The notes beneath the pieces are model-generated. The model did no database searches. It was given only the letters and a program-made list of their open reading frames with translations, and was not told the DNA's origin. DNA of 64,000 nucleotides from Sciscionella marina DSM 45152 (lineage in GTDB: Bacteria > Actinomycetota > Actinomycetes > Mycobacteriales > Pseudonocardiaceae): NCBI RefSeq assembly GCF_000379465.1, contig NZ_KB905414.1:248001-312000 (forward strand), read 5' to 3'. The number at the start of each line of letters is the position of its first letter. Position 1 is the stretch's first letter. Shown piece after piece: positions 49,929 to 57,690 of this stretch. Made by a program: the position numbers and the translations under genes.

Positions 49929-50693
49929 ATGGCGAGAAGGACACTCGATCGGGTTGGCACCGAACCCCTGTGGCGCCAGCTCCAGCGCGAACTGCTCACT
50001 CGCCTGGAAGCCGGCGAGTTCACCGAGCTTTTCCCAGGTGAGCTGGCACTGGTCGAGGAGTACGGGGTCAGCAGGCACACCGTGCGCCAGGCACTGCGCC
50101 AGCTGCGCAGCGATGGCGTGATCATCGCCGAACGCGGACGCCAGCCACGGGTCGCGCCCGCGCCGGAGATCCAGCAGCCGATGGGCGCGCTCTACAGCCT
50201 GTTCGCCTCCGTCGAGGCCGCCGGGCTGGCCCAGAACAGCATCGTGCGCGCCTTCGACACCCGCGCCGACGCACTCATCGCCGAACGCCTCGAGCTCGAG
50301 GCCTCCACCCCGCTGGTGTACCTGGAGCGACTGCGGCTCGCCGGAGAGGAACCGCTCGCCCTCGACCGCGTCTGGCTACCGGCCGCGCTCGCCAAACCAC
50401 TGCTCGACGCCGACTTCACACACACCAGCCTGTACAACGAGCTCGCCACCCGGGCCGGGGTGCGCCTGGACGCGGGCGAGGAAGAGATCCACGCCGTGCT
50501 GCCCACCCCCGCCGAACGCGCCCAGCTGCGCTGCCCGGCCGGGGAGGCCGCCTTCTCCATCAACCGGCTCGGTTACGCGCAGGGGACCCCGGTCGAATGG
50601 CGGCACACCCTGGTACGCGGTGACCGGTATGCCCTGACCGCGCGGTTCTCGGCGGCGACCGGGTACCAGCTCATCCAGCGCCTCGACGAATAG
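49929..50693 (+). CDS. GntR-family regulator, HutC/UTRA subfamily
   Basis: This 254-residue regulator has an N-terminal winged helix with LALVEEYGVSRHTVRQALRQ and a C-terminal UTRA (chorismate-lyase-fold) sensor domain with ASTPLVYLERLRLAGEEPLALDR and EEEIHAVLPT. UTRA proteins bind sugars, amino acids or phosphonates. It is divergent from the YeiH-family exporter across a perfect palindrome and precedes the DapA, PGDH-like and DUF1015 genes. It is the likely local regulator of all of them. Confidence 0.92.
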   Translation: MARRTLDRVGTEPLWRQLQRELLTRLEAGEFTELFPGELALVEEYGVSRHTVRQALRQLRSDGVIIAERGRQPRVAPAPEIQQPMGALYSLFASVEAAGLAQNSIVRAFDTRADALIAERLELEASTPLVYLERLRLAGEEPLALDRVWLPAALAKPLLDADFTHTSLYNELATRAGVRLDAGEEEIHAVLPTPAERAQLRCPAGEAAFSINRLGYAQGTPVEWRHTLVRGDRYALTARFSAATGYQLIQRLDE

Positions 50694-50766
50694 GACTCGC
50701 CGAACGCGAGAACGCCCGCTCCGCCGACCACCTCCCGCGTCTGTACGTACTTCCTTCATTCCGCTT

Positions 50767-50776
50767 GGGTATACCC
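50767..50776. promoter_or_regulatory. short palindrome upstream of the DapA-family gene
   Basis: GGGTATACCC is a perfect 10-bp palindrome about 110 nt before the ATG of the DapA-family gene, and a GTACGTAC palindrome lies shortly before it. It could be an operator or part of the promoter; significance is uncertain. Confidence 0.3.
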
Positions 50777-50884
50777 GCTCTCCGAACCAATCCTGGAATC
50801 CCGGCGGAACCCGGGGACAACCCAGGAACGCAGCCGGTCCGCCGTTACGGTGAACGGGTCGCACCGGATCGATGAGAGGACACC

Positions 50885-51760
50885 ATGTTCACCGGACTCA
50901 GTGCTTTCCCGCTCACCCCGACCGATGAGGAGGGGATCGATGAGCGCGCGTTCGCGGGACTGGTCACCCGGCTCGCGCAGGCCGGTGTGGACTCGATCGG
51001 GGCCCTGGGCTCGACGGGCGGGTATCCGTACTTCGACCGCGCGGAACGGGCGGCGGTGGGACGGATCGCGGTGGAGAACGCGGCGGGGATCCCGGTCATG
51101 ATCGGCATCGGCGCGTTGCGCACCAGGGATGTGCTGGCGCTCGCGGAGGATGCGCAGCAGGCGGGCGCGTCCTCGGTGTTGCTGGCCCCGGTTTCCTATC
51201 AGCAGCTCACCGAGGACGAGGTGTTCGGGCTCTACGCGGAGGTCGCGCAGGAGCTCTCGGTTCCGCTCTGTGTCTACGACAACCCGGGAACCACGCATTT
51301 CACGTTCAGCGATGAGCTGTACGCGCGGATAGCGGAATTGCCCGCGGTGGGCGCGATCAAGATCCCCGGGGTTCCCGCCGAACAGGCAACGGAACGGATC
51401 GCCGCGCTGCGCGCGCTGCTCCCCGAACGGGTGGCGCTCGGGGTCAGCGGTGACCCGCTGGCGGCCGCGGGCCTGCAGGCGGGCGCGCGGTTGTGGTTCA
51501 GCGTGCTGGGCGGGTTGCTTCCGGAGCCGTGTCTCGCGCTCACCCGCGCCATCGCCGGTGGCGAACCGGTCGGCGAGCTGACCATGCGGATGCGTCCGCT
51601 GATGGATCTGTTTCTGCGCTACGGCAGCATTCGCGTGGTCGCGGCCGCGGCGGCGCACCTCGGCCTTGTCGAGTCCCCCGCGCTGCCGAAACCGCTGCGC
51701 GAGCTGGACTCCTCGGCGCGCGCGGAGGTGGCCGCCGCGGTACGCATGGTGACCGCGTAG
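50885..51760 (+). CDS. DapA-family aldolase/lyase (dihydrodipicolinate synthase superfamily)
   Basis: This 291-residue TIM-barrel class I aldolase has the Schiff-base Lys159 in GAIKIPG and Tyr131 in CVYDNPGTT. The GSTGGYPYF loop replaces the canonical GTTGE, so the substrate is probably not that of true DapA. Family members include N-acetylneuraminate lyase, 2-keto-3-deoxy-sugar acid aldolases and hydroxy-oxoglutarate aldolase, all of which make or use pyruvate. Downstream of a UTRA regulator and beside a D-hydroxyacid dehydrogenase, a catabolic role is likely. Confidence 0.9.
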   Translation: MFTGLSAFPLTPTDEEGIDERAFAGLVTRLAQAGVDSIGALGSTGGYPYFDRAERAAVGRIAVENAAGIPVMIGIGALRTRDVLALAEDAQQAGASSVLLAPVSYQQLTEDEVFGLYAEVAQELSVPLCVYDNPGTTHFTFSDELYARIAELPAVGAIKIPGVPAEQATERIAALRALLPERVALGVSGDPLAAAGLQAGARLWFSVLGGLLPEPCLALTRAIAGGEPVGELTMRMRPLMDLFLRYGSIRVVAAAAAHLGLVESPALPKPLRELDSSARAEVAAAVRMVTA

Positions 51761-51818
51761 CTCCGCACACATCGGATCGCACGAGGGTATTGACGCGCCT
51801 GGACAACAGTCGCCATCA

Positions 51819-51856
51819 TTGCGCTATAAGCAACAAGACTTGTAATACGCAACAAT
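51819..51856 (+). promoter_or_regulatory. promoter with repeat elements upstream of the PGDH-like gene
   Basis: TTGCGC and TAATAC are separated by 18 nt. Within and after them GCAACAA occurs twice, 19 bp apart (51830 and 51849), and ACAAG-A-CTTGT forms an 11-bp inverted repeat at 51833-51843 over the spacer. This looks like a regulated promoter specific to the PGDH-like/DUF1015 pair. Confidence 0.45.
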
Positions 51857-51884
51857 CCCTCTCCGATGGCGAAGGGAGCGGTCG

Positions 51885-52886
51885 ATGAACATCCTCCTCG
51901 CCGACACGCTGCCGGACGACTTTCGCGCCGAGCTCACCGCACTCGGGCACCACTGCACCGATGCCCCGGAACTGGACGCTGCGGGCCTGCCCGCCCGGTT
52001 GGCCGGGCACGAGGTGCTCATCGTGCGCAGCACGGTGGTCACGGCCGAGGCGCTGCGAGCGGGCGAGGATCTGCGCCTGGTGATCCGCGCGGGCTCGGGC
52101 ACCAACACGATCGATGTGGCCGCGGCCGGGGAACGCGGGATCGCGGTGTGCAATGTGCCGGGCCGCAACGCGATCGCGGTCGCCGAACTGGCCTTCGGGC
52201 TGCTGCTCTCCCTGGACCGGCACATCCCGGAGGCGGTTACCGAGCTGCGGGCCGGGCGGTGGGACAAAAACCGGTTCGCCGTGGCGCGCGGCATCAAGGG
52301 CCGCCGCATCGGGATCGTCGGCCTCGGCCGGATCGGGCTCGCCTTCGCCGAACGCGCGGTGGCCTTCGGCGCCTCGGTGTACACACTCGCCAAGGCGGGC
52401 CGCGACGCGGAGACGCTCAGCCGGGCGCGGGCGATCGGAATGCGCTATGTCGACGGGCTGCCCGAGCTCGCCCGTACCTGCGATGTGCTCTCCCTGCATC
52501 TGCCCTCGAACGCGGGCACCCGCCAGCTGGTGGACGCCGCACTGCTCGCGGAACTGCCGCAGGGAGCGATCGTGCTCAACACGGCACGGGGCGAGCTCAT
52601 CGACGAACCGGCACTGCTCGCCGCGCTGGACGGCAAGGGACTGCGCGCCGGGCTCGACGTGTTCGCGGACGAACCGGGGTCCTCGACCGGCGCGATCCAC
52701 TCGCGGCTGGCCGCGCATCCGAATGTGCACGGCACGCACCACATCGGCGCCTCGACCGAACAGGCGCAGCAGGCGGTCGCCGAAGAGGTGCTGCACATCC
52801 TGGCCGATTTCACCGAGGGGCGGCTGCGGCACTGCGTGAACCGCGAGGCGATCGGGCTCGCGCTTTCCTCCGGTGGTGCGCCGTGA
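51885..52886 (+). CDS. D-3-phosphoglycerate dehydrogenase-like D-2-hydroxyacid dehydrogenase
   Basis: This 333-residue NAD-dependent D-2-hydroxyacid dehydrogenase has the Rossmann motif GIVGLGRIGLAFA and the catalytic Arg in NTARGELIDE. The Glu is in DVFADEPG and the His in THHIGASTEQAQQAV. It lacks the C-terminal ASB/ACT regulatory domains of most actinobacterial SerA proteins. It is therefore either a short SerA or a dehydrogenase for another D-2-hydroxyacid. It is translationally coupled (GTGA) to a DUF1015 gene, a pairing seen in other bacteria. Confidence 0.9.
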   Translation: MNILLADTLPDDFRAELTALGHHCTDAPELDAAGLPARLAGHEVLIVRSTVVTAEALRAGEDLRLVIRAGSGTNTIDVAAAGERGIAVCNVPGRNAIAVAELAFGLLLSLDRHIPEAVTELRAGRWDKNRFAVARGIKGRRIGIVGLGRIGLAFAERAVAFGASVYTLAKAGRDAETLSRARAIGMRYVDGLPELARTCDVLSLHLPSNAGTRQLVDAALLAELPQGAIVLNTARGELIDEPALLAALDGKGLRAGLDVFADEPGSSTGAIHSRLAAHPNVHGTHHIGASTEQAQQAVAEEVLHILADFTEGRLRHCVNREAIGLALSSGGAP

Positions 52887-53911
52887 GCGCCCCGCTGACC
52901 GTGCCCACCGATGTGCTGCGCACCAGGGCTCCCCGGCTGCGGCTGATCACCGAGGAGAACCGGCAGATCGCGGTCCCGGCGCCCGCAGTCGTGGTGTACC
53001 GCGTCGAATCCGGTGGGCACCGGCAGACCGGGATCCTCGTCGAGGTCGCCGTGGACGACTACCGCGCGGGCCGGATCCGCAGGCATGAGGAAACCCAGCC
53101 CGACCGGGTGCGCCTGTTGTGCGAACAGCGCGCGGCGGACGGTTTCGAAGAAGTCCCGGTGGCCCTGGCCCAGCCCGGCCGTCCCGCACTGCGTTCCGTG
53201 CTCGCCCGGATCACCGAGCACCCGCCGTGGACCAGCGTGACCACTCCCGATGGCGCGCATCATCAGGTCTGGGTGTGCGAGGATCCGGAGCTGCTGCGCG
53301 CCGCCGGTGCCGAACTGGCCGCGACCGATGTGCTCTACATCGCCGACGGGCACCACCGGATGGCCGCCGCCGACCAGGACGGGGCGGCGGTGTCGGCGGG
53401 CGAGCTCGACCAGCAGCCCGCGAACGCGTTCACCCTCGCGGCCGTGTTCCCCGCCGAGGAACTGCGCATCCTCGGCTATCACCGCCATGTCCCGCGCCCG
53501 CACGGGGAATCGGCGCGCGCACTGCTCGCCAGGCTCACCGCGGCCGGTCCGGTCCGCACCGTCGAACCGCATCCGGTTCCCGAGTCCGCGCCCGGCGAGG
53601 TGGCGATGTGGCTGGACGGGAACTGGTACCGGTTGCGGCTCTCCGGAGACCGAGCCGAGCTGGACGTGGTCACCTTGGACGAGCAAGTCCTCGGCCCGGT
53701 CTTCGGGATCGGTGCGGCCACGCCCTTTTCCGGGACCGCGGCCGAGGTCGCCGCGTTCTGCGCCGAACACGAAACGATCGGGTTCCTGCCGCATCCGCCC
53801 TCGGTGGATGCGGTGCTCGGAATCGCCGATGCCGGTTCGACCATGCCACCGAAATCGACCTGGTTCGATCCGAAGATCCGTTCCGCGTTGTTCCGGCGTG
53901 CGCTGCGCTGA
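52883..53911 (+). CDS. DUF1015-family protein
   Basis: This 342-residue protein of the DUF1015 family has VVVYRVESGGHRQTG, LYIADGHHRMAAA, FTLAAVFPAEELRILGYHR and, at the C-terminus, STMPPKSTWFDPKIRS. These blocks are the family signature. Function is not settled; relatives are often encoded beside serA-like dehydrogenases. The GTG start overlaps the dehydrogenase stop. Its stop lies 1 nt from that of the convergent lipase gene. Confidence 0.88.
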   Translation: MSAPLTVPTDVLRTRAPRLRLITEENRQIAVPAPAVVVYRVESGGHRQTGILVEVAVDDYRAGRIRRHEETQPDRVRLLCEQRAADGFEEVPVALAQPGRPALRSVLARITEHPPWTSVTTPDGAHHQVWVCEDPELLRAAGAELAATDVLYIADGHHRMAAADQDGAAVSAGELDQQPANAFTLAAVFPAEELRILGYHRHVPRPHGESARALLARLTAAGPVRTVEPHPVPESAPGEVAMWLDGNWYRLRLSGDRAELDVVTLDEQVLGPVFGIGAATPFSGTAAEVAAFCAEHETIGFLPHPPSVDAVLGIADAGSTMPPKSTWFDPKIRSALFRRALR

Positions 53912-53912
53912 A

Positions 53913-55151
53913 TTATCGCGCGGTACAGCCGTGTGTCGGTTTCCCGGCGAACCGATCCTGCATCCACGACCACATCTGCGGAATGCTCCCGAAATCGTAG
54001 ACGACGTGTTCGGGAATCAGGCTCAGGTGATATTCCACATCGGCGCCTCGGGCACACCACTGCCGATAGGTTCCCTGGTTGTATTCGGGGCGGATGATCT
54101 CGTCGAGCGCCGACTGCTGAATGAGCACGGGCGCGGTCGGGGTGAGTTTTCCGGTGCTGGATTCCGCCATGACCCGGTTGACTTCCGGATCGGTGAACAG
54201 ATCGGTTTTCGCGTATTTTCCGATATCCTTGAACGGTTCCATGGCGAGCAGTTCCAGCTGACAGCGCTGGGAAATCCGGCCCAGTTCACGTTTTCCTTCC
54301 GGGGTGAGCAGCCTGCGCAGTTCCGGATGTGCCCGCAGTTGTCCGGCCACCCCGCCGAACGCGAACCCGGAGAACGGTCCGCCGTTCACCCCGCGCAGGG
54401 TTTTCTTGAGATCACCGGGAAAAGCACCGGCCACGAATCCCCGCACGTTCAGTTCCGGCGCGTACCGCGGCTGCAGCTGTGCGGCCCAGGCGGTCGCCTG
54501 CCCCCCACCGGAATAGCCCCACACGCCGACGGGGGTGTGCGTGTCGATTCCGTCCGCACCGAGCTGTTCCGCGGCCCGGATCCCGTCCAGGGTCGCCTGA
54601 CCGGCCATCGGTCCGACCGTCCACTGCATATCCGGGCCCTGGTAATCGGTCATCACCGAGGCCCACCCGCTGGCCAGCGGGAGGAACAGCCCCGTGGTGT
54701 CCTTCTCGAGGCCCACGCGCAGACCGTAGGAGGGATTGCACTGGCTGCCGAGGCTGTCCGTGGCGATCTGATAGGAGAACAGTTTCGCCTGCCCGTCTTT
54801 CGGCGGGATCAGCGGCAGGATCACCGTGCTGACCACGCTCACCGGGCGGCCGTGCGCATCGGTGCTGCGCACGAGCAGCTGCCAGGTGCGCACCGGGACC
54901 GGAATGCCGTAAGCCTTCGGGGTGATCCGGCGTTTGCGCAGAATCGAGCCGGGCGCGGTGTTCTCGAACCCCTTGGGTGGCTTGTAGAACGGGTCATCGG
55001 CCGGAAACGCGGGCCAGCCGGGCGGCGCGTGTTCGTGCCCGGCGGCCGGATCCGTTGCCGGGGCCGCGGCCGCGGGACCGGAAGCCAGGCCGAGTAGCCC
55101 GGCGAGCAGGAGCGCGATCAAGGAAATCGGCAACCATCGGCGTACGCGCAT
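53913..55151 (-). CDS. secretory lipase (LIP family) with signal peptide
   Basis: This 412-residue exported alpha/beta hydrolase has a signal peptide (MRVRRWLPISLIALLLAGLL, cleavage near AAAAPA) and a body typical of the secretory lipase family, with TDYQGPDMQWTVG and the nucleophile elbow GVWGYSGGGQATAW. The acid is in QQSALDEII and the histidine in LIPEHVVYD. It should hydrolyse triacylglycerols or wax-like esters outside the cell. It is divergent from a TetR gene across 89 nt and may be its target. Confidence 0.9.
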   Translation of the reverse strand: MRVRRWLPISLIALLLAGLLGLASGPAAAAPATDPAAGHEHAPPGWPAFPADDPFYKPPKGFENTAPGSILRKRRITPKAYGIPVPVRTWQLLVRSTDAHGRPVSVVSTVILPLIPPKDGQAKLFSYQIATDSLGSQCNPSYGLRVGLEKDTTGLFLPLASGWASVMTDYQGPDMQWTVGPMAGQATLDGIRAAEQLGADGIDTHTPVGVWGYSGGGQATAWAAQLQPRYAPELNVRGFVAGAFPGDLKKTLRGVNGGPFSGFAFGGVAGQLRAHPELRRLLTPEGKRELGRISQRCQLELLAMEPFKDIGKYAKTDLFTDPEVNRVMAESSTGKLTPTAPVLIQQSALDEIIRPEYNQGTYRQWCARGADVEYHLSLIPEHVVYDFGSIPQMWSWMQDRFAGKPTHGCTAR

Positions 55152-55240
55152 CGGGGGGCTCCCTACCGCCGCAAAAGTAATACGGCCGTGGTAGTATCTC
55201 GGTGAGACCGATCATAGATGCCGTTACCGTGAGGTTGTCA

Positions 55241-55894
55241 ATGGCGACTACACGTGGTGTCCGCCGAGTACGGCAGGACCGCAGCAGGCAGCGCCGCGAC
55301 GCGTTGCTCGAGGCGGCCGTGGAACTGATCGAGGAAAGCGGTCTGCGCGCGGTGACCCACCGGGCCGTCTCGGTACGTGCCGGATTCTCCCCCGCGACGG
55401 CGGGTAATTATTTTCCGTCCACCCAAGACCTGATCGAGCACGCCCTCCGCCATCATGTCGGACAACGGGCCGAGCGGCTCGCCGAGACCCTGCGCGAGGC
55501 CGTCGCGGGCGCGGAGAACCTGACCGAGATCGGCGACCGGATCGCGCGCGCACTTGTCGAGGGCCGCACCGGCGTGACGGCCGCGCAGTACGAGGTCTAC
55601 CTCGAAGCCTCCCGCAATCCCGCACTGCGCAGCGCCGTCGGCGAAGCCATGTCCGCGTTCGAAGAGGCAGCCGTGCCACTGCTGACCGCGCTCGAGGTGG
55701 CCGATCCGCGGCGCGCGGCGCGTTCCTTCGTGGCGATCGCCGACGGTTTCGCCGTGCACCGGCTCGCCAACCCGATGCCCGCCGATGAGGAGATCTCCCT
55801 GATCAACGAGGCGCTGGCCGGAGTGCTCGTGGCCAGCGTGCTGCCCATCGAGCGGATCCGGGACATTCTCCCGGAATGGCAGGGACGGCGCTGA
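55241..55894 (+). CDS. TetR/AcrR-family regulator
   Basis: This 217-residue regulator has a TetR helix-turn-helix, RRDALLEAAVELIEESGLRA then THRAVSVRAGFSPATAGNYF, and a helical ligand domain. The ATG beginning MATTRGVRR, with GAGG 7 nt upstream, is preferred to an in-frame ATG 13 codons earlier. Divergence from the lipase gene, with a near-palindromic AATACGGCCGTGGTAGTAT in between, suggests control of that gene and of itself. The ligand is unknown, possibly a fatty acid or its ester. Confidence 0.88.
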   Translation: MATTRGVRRVRQDRSRQRRDALLEAAVELIEESGLRAVTHRAVSVRAGFSPATAGNYFPSTQDLIEHALRHHVGQRAERLAETLREAVAGAENLTEIGDRIARALVEGRTGVTAAQYEVYLEASRNPALRSAVGEAMSAFEEAAVPLLTALEVADPRRAARSFVAIADGFAVHRLANPMPADEEISLINEALAGVLVASVLPIERIRDILPEWQGRR

Positions 55895-55900
55895 TCCGGC

Positions 55901-57199
55901 TCAGCGCTGGCCGAACTCGACGTACTCGCGCAGCCGGCGGCCGGTGTAGACCTGGCGCGGGCGGTCGATCTTCGTGGCCGGGTCGTGGAACATCTCGCGG
56001 TAGTGGGCGATCCAGCCGGGTAGCCGCGCGATCGCGAACAGTACCGAGAAGTATTCCGTCGGGAAACCGATCGCCCGGTAGATCAGCCCGGTGTAGAAGT
56101 CGATGTTCGGGTAGAGCCCGCGTTCGATGAAGTAGTCGTCGGAAAGGGCGCGCTGCTCCAGTTCCTTGGCGATGTCGAGCAGCGCGTCATCGGCGCCGTT
56201 CTTGCCGATCAGCCGGTCGGCGGTGGCCTTCACGATCTCCACCCGCGGATCGTGGCTACGGTAGACGCGGTCCCCGAAGCCCATGAGCTTCACCGCGGGG
56301 CGCCCCTGCTTGACCCCGGTGAGCAGCCCGTCGATATCGCTGCCGGTATCGCGAAGCTTCTCCAGCATGTGCACCACTCCGGCGGTCGCCCCGCCGTGCA
56401 GCGGGCCGAAAAGGGCGTTGATCCCGGCCGAGACCGAGGCGAACAGATTCGCCTGCGAGGAACCGACGACGCGCACCGTCGAGGTGGAGCAGCTCTGTTC
56501 GTGATCGGCGTAGAGCATCAGCAGCAGATCGAGTGCCCGGACGACCTCCGGATCGGGCACATAGCGTTCCCCGGGCGCTCCGAAGGTCAGCTGCAGGAAG
56601 TTCTCCAGCAGCCCGGCCTCGTTGTCCGGATAACCGAACGGCAGGCCGATCGATTTCTTGTAGGCGTACGCGGCGATCACCGGGACCTTGGCGAGCAGGC
56701 GCACCGTGGACAGTTCGACATTCGGTTCGTCGAACGGATCCAGGCTGTCCTGGTGGAAGGTGGAAAGGGCGGAGACGGCGGAGGAAAGCACCGGCATCGG
56801 GTGCGCGTCCCGCGGGAAACCGTCGAAGAACCGCTTCAGATCCTCGTGCAGCAGGGTGTGCCGGTTGATCTGCTCGGCGAAATCCGTGTAGTGCGCGCGA
56901 TCCGGGAGCTCGCCGTGGATCAGCAGATAGGCCACCTCGATGAAATTCGAGCGTTCGGCGAGCTGTTCGATCGGATAACCGCGATAGCGCAGAATGCCCG
57001 CTTCGCCGTCGATATAGGTGATCTGCGAACGACAGGATGCCGTGTTCACGAAACCCGGATCGAGCGCCGTCATCCCGGACCGGTCGAGCAATCCGGAGAG
57101 CTCGATCCCGGGATGTCCTTCGGTGGCCTCGACGACTGGCAGCTGGATGTCAGCATTACCGGGCTGGAGGGTGACGGCGCCGGTCGTGTTGTCCCGCAT
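55901..57199 (-). CDS. gltA: citrate synthase with an altered active-site residue
   Basis: This 432-residue type II citrate synthase has ITYIDGEAGILRYRGYP, CSTSTVRVVGSSQANLFASV, the first catalytic His in GPLHGGA and the catalytic Asp in LYPNIDFYTG. In the usual MGFGHRVYKNYDPR block, whose His (His305 of E. coli) binds oxaloacetate, the sequence reads MGFGDRVYRSHDPR, giving Asp310. A single G/C change would explain it. The rest of the core is intact, so this is either an impaired copy, a paralogue with another substrate, or a base-call error. Monocistronic, with TTAGGGG before the ATG. Confidence 0.9.
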   Translation of the reverse strand: MRDNTTGAVTLQPGNADIQLPVVEATEGHPGIELSGLLDRSGMTALDPGFVNTASCRSQITYIDGEAGILRYRGYPIEQLAERSNFIEVAYLLIHGELPDRAHYTDFAEQINRHTLLHEDLKRFFDGFPRDAHPMPVLSSAVSALSTFHQDSLDPFDEPNVELSTVRLLAKVPVIAAYAYKKSIGLPFGYPDNEAGLLENFLQLTFGAPGERYVPDPEVVRALDLLLMLYADHEQSCSTSTVRVVGSSQANLFASVSAGINALFGPLHGGATAGVVHMLEKLRDTGSDIDGLLTGVKQGRPAVKLMGFGDRVYRSHDPRVEIVKATADRLIGKNGADDALLDIAKELEQRALSDDYFIERGLYPNIDFYTGLIYRAIGFPTEYFSVLFAIARLPGWIAHYREMFHDPATKIDRPRQVYTGRRLREYVEFGQR

Positions 57200-57306
57200 G
57201 CGTGCCCCTAACAGGTGAGTTCGGTCGACCTGTACCGCACGCTAGACCACCACGGGCACGCTCGGGAACCCGGTCCGCGAACCGTTCGGAAACCTTCATC
57301 GAGCCG

Positions 57307-57690
57307 TCAGCTCGCCAGCACGGATACCGCGAACAGCACGAACCCGACGGAGAGCCCGATCAGCGAGGCATTATCGACATAACGGTACAACCGGGTTTCG
57401 CCCCATTCCGGGCGGAAGGCCAGCGGGAAGAAGGCCAGCGGCGCGGTCCAGCACACCACCGAGAGCAGGATCGAGGCGAACAGGGGCGGATCGGGCACCG
57501 CCGCGCCGAACGCGGTGAGCACGGTGCCCTGCATCAGCATCTCGATGTGCCCCTGCCGGATCCGGCGCGCGTCCCGCAGGCCGGCCCGCAATCGCTGGGC
57601 CCGCGGGGTACGGGTCACGTACACCATGGCCCAGCCGGTGAGCGCGCCGACGGCGAGTTCGAGCACCCCGACCTTGACAAGGAAATGCAT
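57307..57690 (-). CDS. small four-helix membrane protein
   Basis: This 127-residue protein has about four hydrophobic segments: VGVLELAVGALTGWAMVYVT, MLMQGTVLTAFGAAV, ASILLSVVCWTAPLAFFPLA and ASLIGLSVGFVLFAVSVLA. Between them lie RIRQGHIEML and a charged EWGETRLYRYVDN loop. No family is recognised with confidence. It is the last gene of the ABC importer/hydrolase operon and overlaps the amidase stop by ATGA, so it probably serves the same substrate. Confidence 0.7.
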   Translation of the reverse strand: MHFLVKVGVLELAVGALTGWAMVYVTRTPRAQRLRAGLRDARRIRQGHIEMLMQGTVLTAFGAAVPDPPLFASILLSVVCWTAPLAFFPLAFRPEWGETRLYRYVDNASLIGLSVGFVLFAVSVLAS

